A stretch of 64,000 bases of DNA, taken from the NCBI GenBank assembly GCA_900696525.1, contig CAADGL010000021.1, forward strand, positions 186,001-250,000, read 5' to 3'. Below are positions 58,534 through 64,000 of this stretch, in pieces. A program made the position numbers and the translations under genes. Position 1 is the stretch's first letter; the number at the start of each line of letters is the position of its first letter. This DNA is from an uncultured Planctomycetota bacterium. Lineage in GTDB: Bacteria > Planctomycetota > Phycisphaerae > UBA1845 > Fen-1342. The notes beneath the pieces are model-generated. The model saw only the letters and a program-made list of their open reading frames with translations, was not told the origin of the DNA and made no database searches.

Positions 58534-60042
58534 CTAGCCCCAAGAAACCGCCAGCGGCCGGCGGATCAGCTCCCAGGTCACGCGGTAGATCGCTCCCCCG
58601 CCGAAGAACAACAGCAGCGAATGCACGAAGCAGTGCATCGTCACCATCCACGCCAGCACCTGCGGCAACGGGCCCAGCCGCCGCGAAGCCCGCCGCACGG
58701 CCGCGAGGGCGCCGCGTCCGGTCTCATCGGCGCGCTGCGCCCAGTGCACCCAGTGCTGGTTCACGGCCAGCATCAGCCCCATCAGCGCGCCCCAAGCCAG
58801 GAGCTGCGGCAGGGGGTAGTGCCACACGCCGATCAGCGCAAAGGTGACGCACAGGTTCAGCGTGACGTGGCGGCGGTTTCCGCCAAGCGGGATGTACACG
58901 TAATCGCGCAGCAGCGCGGAGAGGCTGATGTGCCAGCGCCGCCAGAAGTCGCGCAGGCTGGTGGCGATCCACGGGAGGTTGAAGTTCTCGACCTGGCGAT
59001 AGCCCAGCAGCCGCGCCATGCCCGCGGAGACGTCGCAGTAGCCGCTGAACTCCAGGTACAGCCAGAAAATGTAGATGTACACGCCGAAGTACAGCAGCGC
59101 GTAGCTCTCGATTCGCTCGGGCTGCGAGAAATAGGACGCCCCGCCCGCCCCCCCAAGCTCCGCCGGCAGGAAGTGCGCGCGGATGACAGGGATGAAGTAC
59201 AGCGTCGCGATCAGCCCCTTGCCCAGCCCCCACGCCATCCGCGCCAGGGCCGGCGCCACGTTGCGCCACGAGCGCCGCACGTGACAACCGTCCAGCTCAT
59301 CCTGGAACGTGCCGTAGCGCTCGATCGGACCCTGCATCAGGCTCGGGGCGTAGCACAGGTACGCCAGGAAGCTCAGCAGCGTCCGCCGCTCGCGCGGGAT
59401 CGTCCCCCGCCGCAGCTCGGAGCAGTAATGCAGCATGCGCACGGCCAGGTACGCCGTCCCGATGTTGTGCGGATTCACGAACACGGCGAAGGGCAGCGAC
59501 GGCACGGGCTGCGCGTAGCGCGCGGGCACAAGCCGGGCGAAGTCGGGCTCCCACGCCAGCCCGCGCAGCCCCACCGGGTAGGCCAGCCGCGCGTACTCCC
59601 ACAGCCAGAGCGCCATCTCCTCGGGCAGCCGCAGCCGCGCGAGGAAGAACGAGGCGAAGTACGCCAGCAGCCCGACCGCCCAGGCCAGCACAATCGCCCG
59701 CCCGCCGCGGCCCGGCTCGGCGACCTGCCGCGCGAAGCGCTCCGTGCCCGCGTGCACGGCGCAGCACAGCCCCAGCCAGAAGGCGGCGTAGAGGGCGCCG
59801 AACACGTACGCCACGAACGCCAGCCCCGTCAGCACGATCGCCGGCCGCAGGCTGCGGCGCGGCGCGAGCATGAGCAGCGGCAGCAGCGGCAGGAAGTAGC
59901 AGACGAGGAAGCGGTCGTCGAAGACCTGGCCGAGCCAGAAGCCGCGCCAGTCGGCCCAGGGCGTTGTGCGCAGCGGCGCAAGCACGAAGTCCGCAAGCGC
60001 GGCCCACGGCGCCGGAGCTGGCTCGATGGGTGCCGGTGACAC
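58534..60042 (-). CDS. MBOAT-family membrane O-acyltransferase
   Basis: 502 residues from a GTG start (60042). About ten membrane helices. MBOAT signatures: FLAYLCYAPSLMQGPIERYGTFQDEL (the PxxxxGP block), FWLYLEFSGYCDVSAGMARLLGYRQVENFNLPWIATSLRDFWRRWHISLSALLRDYVYIPLGGNRR, and the catalytic His in ALIGVWHYPLPQLLAW. Such proteins (AlgI, DltB, PatA) add acetyl or alanyl groups to exported polymers. No partner with an SGNH/AlgJ fold is visible beside it. It is back to back in order with the DUF2723 gene on the same strand. Confidence 0.92.
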   Translation of the reverse strand: MSPAPIEPAPAPWAALADFVLAPLRTTPWADWRGFWLGQVFDDRFLVCYFLPLLPLLMLAPRRSLRPAIVLTGLAFVAYVFGALYAAFWLGLCCAVHAGTERFARQVAEPGRGGRAIVLAWAVGLLAYFASFFLARLRLPEEMALWLWEYARLAYPVGLRGLAWEPDFARLVPARYAQPVPSLPFAVFVNPHNIGTAYLAVRMLHYCSELRRGTIPRERRTLLSFLAYLCYAPSLMQGPIERYGTFQDELDGCHVRRSWRNVAPALARMAWGLGKGLIATLYFIPVIRAHFLPAELGGAGGASYFSQPERIESYALLYFGVYIYIFWLYLEFSGYCDVSAGMARLLGYRQVENFNLPWIATSLRDFWRRWHISLSALLRDYVYIPLGGNRRHVTLNLCVTFALIGVWHYPLPQLLAWGALMGLMLAVNQHWVHWAQRADETGRGALAAVRRASRRLGPLPQVLAWMVTMHCFVHSLLLFFGGGAIYRVTWELIRRPLAVSWG

Positions 60043-60098
60043 GCGGGGGTTTTAACGCCCTCGCGGCGCGCGTGCAAAGGCCGCTCGCAGCGGCGCCA

Positions 60099-61781
60099 TC
60101 AGGGGCGTCCGCCAGGCTGAGAGGCGGAGGGCGGGTCCCAGACGACCTCCCAGATCTCGCGGCTGCGGTCGATGCGGAAGCCGGGCTCAACCCGCGGGGG
60201 CTGCCCGGGCCGCGGCGGGCGCTCGTCGTCGAAGCGATAGACCACGAAGAGGTCCGAGTCGGCGAAGATGCGGCTGCCCCGGGCGATCAGGCGGCGCACC
60301 TCGTCGCGCATCGGCTCCTCCTCCATCGGACCGCGCTCCGGCCGCGTCAGGCTGCCGGACCACGAGAAGATCTCGATCTCCGGCGGCGCGCCGTGCAAGG
60401 CCGCGTACGCCGCCACCGCGTATGCCGTCGTGCCGCTGCCGATGTAGACGTCGCCGGGCGCCATGCGCCCCAGGACGGCGGCGGCGTACAGCTCGGGCGA
60501 GTTGTCGCCGGTCTTCCAGGGTTCGAAGAAGTGCTTGTATTCGTTGCGGTACGGCAGGTCATTCAGCAGGTGCCGCATGAAACCGACCCGCTCCGCCAGG
60601 GGCGGGAAGGCGAAGTAACAGGCGACCTGCGCCAGCGGGCTCGCCACGAGCGCGCCGGCCAGCCAGCGCCGCCGGCCCGGCGCTCCGCCGCGAAGAACGC
60701 GTGCCGCCTCGACACCGAACCAGAGGCCGACGCAGGCGCACAGCGGCGTGTAGAACGTGTAATGATCCAGGATCGGGTATCGAAGCACGAAGAGGGCGAT
60801 GATGACCGTGACGGCCCGCATCGCGTTGCAGAACACGCGGTCCGCCTCGGGCCGGCGCAGGAAGCCCAGCAGCGCCACGATCGTCCCGAGCGAAGGAAAA
60901 TTGTAGCCCAGCACCCACACGCTGAGCTTGAGCTGGTCCCAGCTCAGCCTCACGTTCAGCACTTCCTTCGCGAACCCGTCACCGTGGTGCATCCCGCCGA
61001 ACAGCGCCGACTTCAGCGTCACGAAGGCGCTGCCGGTGTGCCAGTAATGCTCCACCGCCAGCGACCAGTACGGCGCGGCCGCGACCGCCCACGCCGCCAG
61101 AACCAGCCCGAAGTCCCGCGGCGAGAGCTTCCGCCGCGCCAGCCGGTCCAGCGCCAGAATGCCATACGCCGAGAGCGGCAGCAGCCCGAGCAGGTGGTTG
61201 GCAACGTGGAAGCCGTTCACGGCGAACACTCCCGCCAGCAACTGCGGACGATGCGACCGCGTATACGCCAGCAGCAGCAGCCACTCGAGCATCATCAGCG
61301 CCGCCGCGAGCGTGTAGGTCTCGGTGATGGCCGACATCTGCCAGTAGCTGAACGACAGCGCCGTCGTGGCCGCCCCCAGCACCGCCGCCGGCGCGCAGCG
61401 CGTCAGGCTGGTGATCGTCGCCGCGAGCAGCCCGATGCCGGCCGCCCCGCACAACGCCGACAGCAGGTTCAGCCCGTACGCCGGATTGAGCGGCAGCCGC
61501 AGCACGGCGCGCCCCAGCCAGTAGTGCAGCGGGTGCGTAAGCGCCAGGCCCAGCGGGTTCTCGAGCCGCCCCGTGAACACGCGGAACTGGTGCAGGGCCG
61601 AGTCCTGCCAGTTGATTCCCGGCGCGGCGGACACGACATAGACCACCAGCGCCGCGAGCCCGCACGCCACCCCCACGCACGCCGGGTGCTGCGCAAGGCG
61701 CGCAAGCCGCGCCCCAGGCGCGGTCGCGCCGGATGGCGGGATTCCGGAGGGCTTCGGTGCGGGCGACGCATCGGACGGCAT
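60099..61781 (-). CDS. DUF2723-type multi-helix membrane protein, putative glycosyltransferase
   Basis: 560 residues from the ATG at 61781 (GAGGGGG 6 bases upstream). About ten membrane helices. The N-terminal part is DUF2723: VVYVVSAAPGINWQDSALHQFRVFTGRLENPLGLALTHPLHYWLGRAVLRL. The first loop Asp (WQD) and His residues resemble the catalytic loop of GT-C enzymes such as protein O-mannosyltransferases. A soluble C-terminal part of about 110 residues has GDVYIGSGTTAYAVAAYAALHG. Probably moves a lipid-linked sugar to an exported acceptor, but this is inferred from fold likeness. 56 bases before the MBOAT gene, so likely one operon. Confidence 0.82.
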   Translation of the reverse strand: MPSDASPAPKPSGIPPSGATAPGARLARLAQHPACVGVACGLAALVVYVVSAAPGINWQDSALHQFRVFTGRLENPLGLALTHPLHYWLGRAVLRLPLNPAYGLNLLSALCGAAGIGLLAATITSLTRCAPAAVLGAATTALSFSYWQMSAITETYTLAAALMMLEWLLLLAYTRSHRPQLLAGVFAVNGFHVANHLLGLLPLSAYGILALDRLARRKLSPRDFGLVLAAWAVAAAPYWSLAVEHYWHTGSAFVTLKSALFGGMHHGDGFAKEVLNVRLSWDQLKLSVWVLGYNFPSLGTIVALLGFLRRPEADRVFCNAMRAVTVIIALFVLRYPILDHYTFYTPLCACVGLWFGVEAARVLRGGAPGRRRWLAGALVASPLAQVACYFAFPPLAERVGFMRHLLNDLPYRNEYKHFFEPWKTGDNSPELYAAAVLGRMAPGDVYIGSGTTAYAVAAYAALHGAPPEIEIFSWSGSLTRPERGPMEEEPMRDEVRRLIARGSRIFADSDLFVVYRFDDERPPRPGQPPRVEPGFRIDRSREIWEVVWDPPSASQPGGRP

Positions 61782-61927
61782 GAGCCCCCTCAGCAACCGC
61801 GCCGGAATGACGCGCGGCAAGACACGGATGGTACTGGCGCAACGCGACGGATGCCACGTGATACCCCGGGTAACCTCGCCCGGTGTGCTGGCTTGCGTGA
61901 ATGCCGGTCAGGGAAGGACGCCGGCGC
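61782..61927. other. Upstream region of the DUF2723 gene
   Basis: 146 bases between the DUF2723 start and the target duplication of the MITE-like element. No gene is supported and I see no convincing promoter. Confidence 0.3.
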
Positions 61928-61935
61928 ACTCCAGC

Positions 61936-62057
61936 GGTACTGGTACAGTTTTAACCGAACCGCGCCCGTGGGGAAGCGGTTGCGCCAGCAGACATCCGCG
62001 TTTCAACCGCTTCCCCACGGGCGCGGCTCGGCTCAGAAAGCAAACTGTACCAGTACC
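61936..62057. mobile_element. MITE-like element with 16-bp inverted ends and an 8-bp target duplication
   Basis: Outer ends are perfect: GGTACTGGTACAGTTT (61936-61951) and AAACTGTACCAGTACC (62042-62057). Inside are a reverse copy (61955-61982) and a forward copy (62004-62032) of the repeat core CCACGGGCGCGG. Directly outside, ACTCCAGC occurs at 61928-61935 and again at 62058-62065, an 8-bp target duplication. The element is 122 bases and has no open frame. It lies about 30 bases upstream of a TATACT box for hutU. Confidence 0.85.
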
Positions 62058-62096
62058 ACTCCAGCCGGCCGGCCTCGCGCACTCGGACAACGCGGG

Positions 62097-62102
62097 TATA
62101 CT
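62097..62102 (+). promoter_or_regulatory. -10-like box of hutU
   Basis: TATACT at 62097-62102, predicted start near 62109, about 32 bases before the ATG at 62141. The -35 region (about 62074-62079) is weak and lies just outside the target duplication of the MITE-like element. Confidence 0.4.
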
Positions 62103-62140
62103 GCGGACGCCCCGTTTTGCTGCCCTGGAGCACGACCGTC

Positions 62141-63898
<1,758 letters not shown>

Positions 63899-64000
63899 GG
63901 AAGGGGCCGGGTGCGCGCCGGCCGGCCCGTCCGGGATATCCCCGGGCCCGGGATCGTCTCATAACCATGACTGGGTTACTCGTCGTAACACGCTTTTGAG

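Noticed and set aside
63899..64000. Gene or terminator at the right edge
   Set aside because: About 100 bases with a GC-rich palindromic patch but no U-tract and no coding frame long enough to judge.

Overview
The window is high-GC and gene-dense and most likely belongs to a Planctomycetota genome, probably class Phycisphaerae. Three things point there: the prepilin-type protein with the N-terminus [18 protein letters not shown] followed by [13 protein letters not shown]; several small zinc-ribbon proteins (CxxCG...CPECG type); and the mix of DUF1570, DUF2961, DUF2723 and LVIVD-propeller families. No species can be named from the sequence alone. I see no rRNA, tRNA, CRISPR array, prophage or transposase gene.

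Region 1 (1-10,551, minus strand) is the most unusual part. One promoter appears to drive a short lipoprotein, an outer-membrane beta-barrel, a 1,377-residue lipoprotein with ten CXXCH haem motifs fused to an LVIVD beta-propeller, a second small lipoprotein, a soluble protein with two cyclic-nucleotide-binding-like domains fused to a four-cluster ferredoxin, a di-haem b-type membrane cytochrome, and a membrane-anchored multihaem cytochrome cut by the window edge. Together they look like a quinol-to-outer-membrane electron conduit with a possible allosteric gate.

Region 2 (10,600-22,758) holds mixed genes: a double GlcG/HbpS-like lipoprotein, a decapeptide-repeat zinc-ribbon membrane protein, an HDOD signalling protein, glycyl-tRNA synthetase with an unusual insertion, a PKD-like lipoprotein, a prepilin-like protein with a long leader, a Tat-exported DUF362 protein and a UDP-sugar pyrophosphorylase. 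Region 3 (23,018-28,379) is a complete polyhydroxyalkanoate cluster. The minus-strand operon phasin-phaA-phaE-phaC-phaB diverges from the regulator phaR across a region with two good promoters and several palindromes.

Region 4 (28,380-46,112) carries an orphan NuoI-like ferredoxin, a Tyr-rich secreted protein, thiL-tsaE, a DUF1570 protease-like protein, a CPBP protease, a Ca2+/cation antiporter, a MoxR ATPase, a beta-phosphoglucomutase-like hydrolase, a CsgG/TPR-like protein, an FtsX-type permease-adaptor-HupE operon without its own ATPase, and a divergent ABC-2 transporter operon. Region 5 (46,113-53,217) is a signalling block: an isochorismatase-fold protein without its catalytic Cys, a REC-GGDEF-REC-GAF-HD-GYP protein and a hybrid histidine kinase with REC-REC-Hpt, all overlapping. 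Region 6 (53,315-64,000) has der, a zinc-ribbon protein, a GH172/DUF2961 protein, a LpxL-like acyltransferase, an MBOAT acyltransferase, a DUF2723 membrane protein, a 122-bp MITE-like element with an 8-bp target duplication, and urocanate hydratase.
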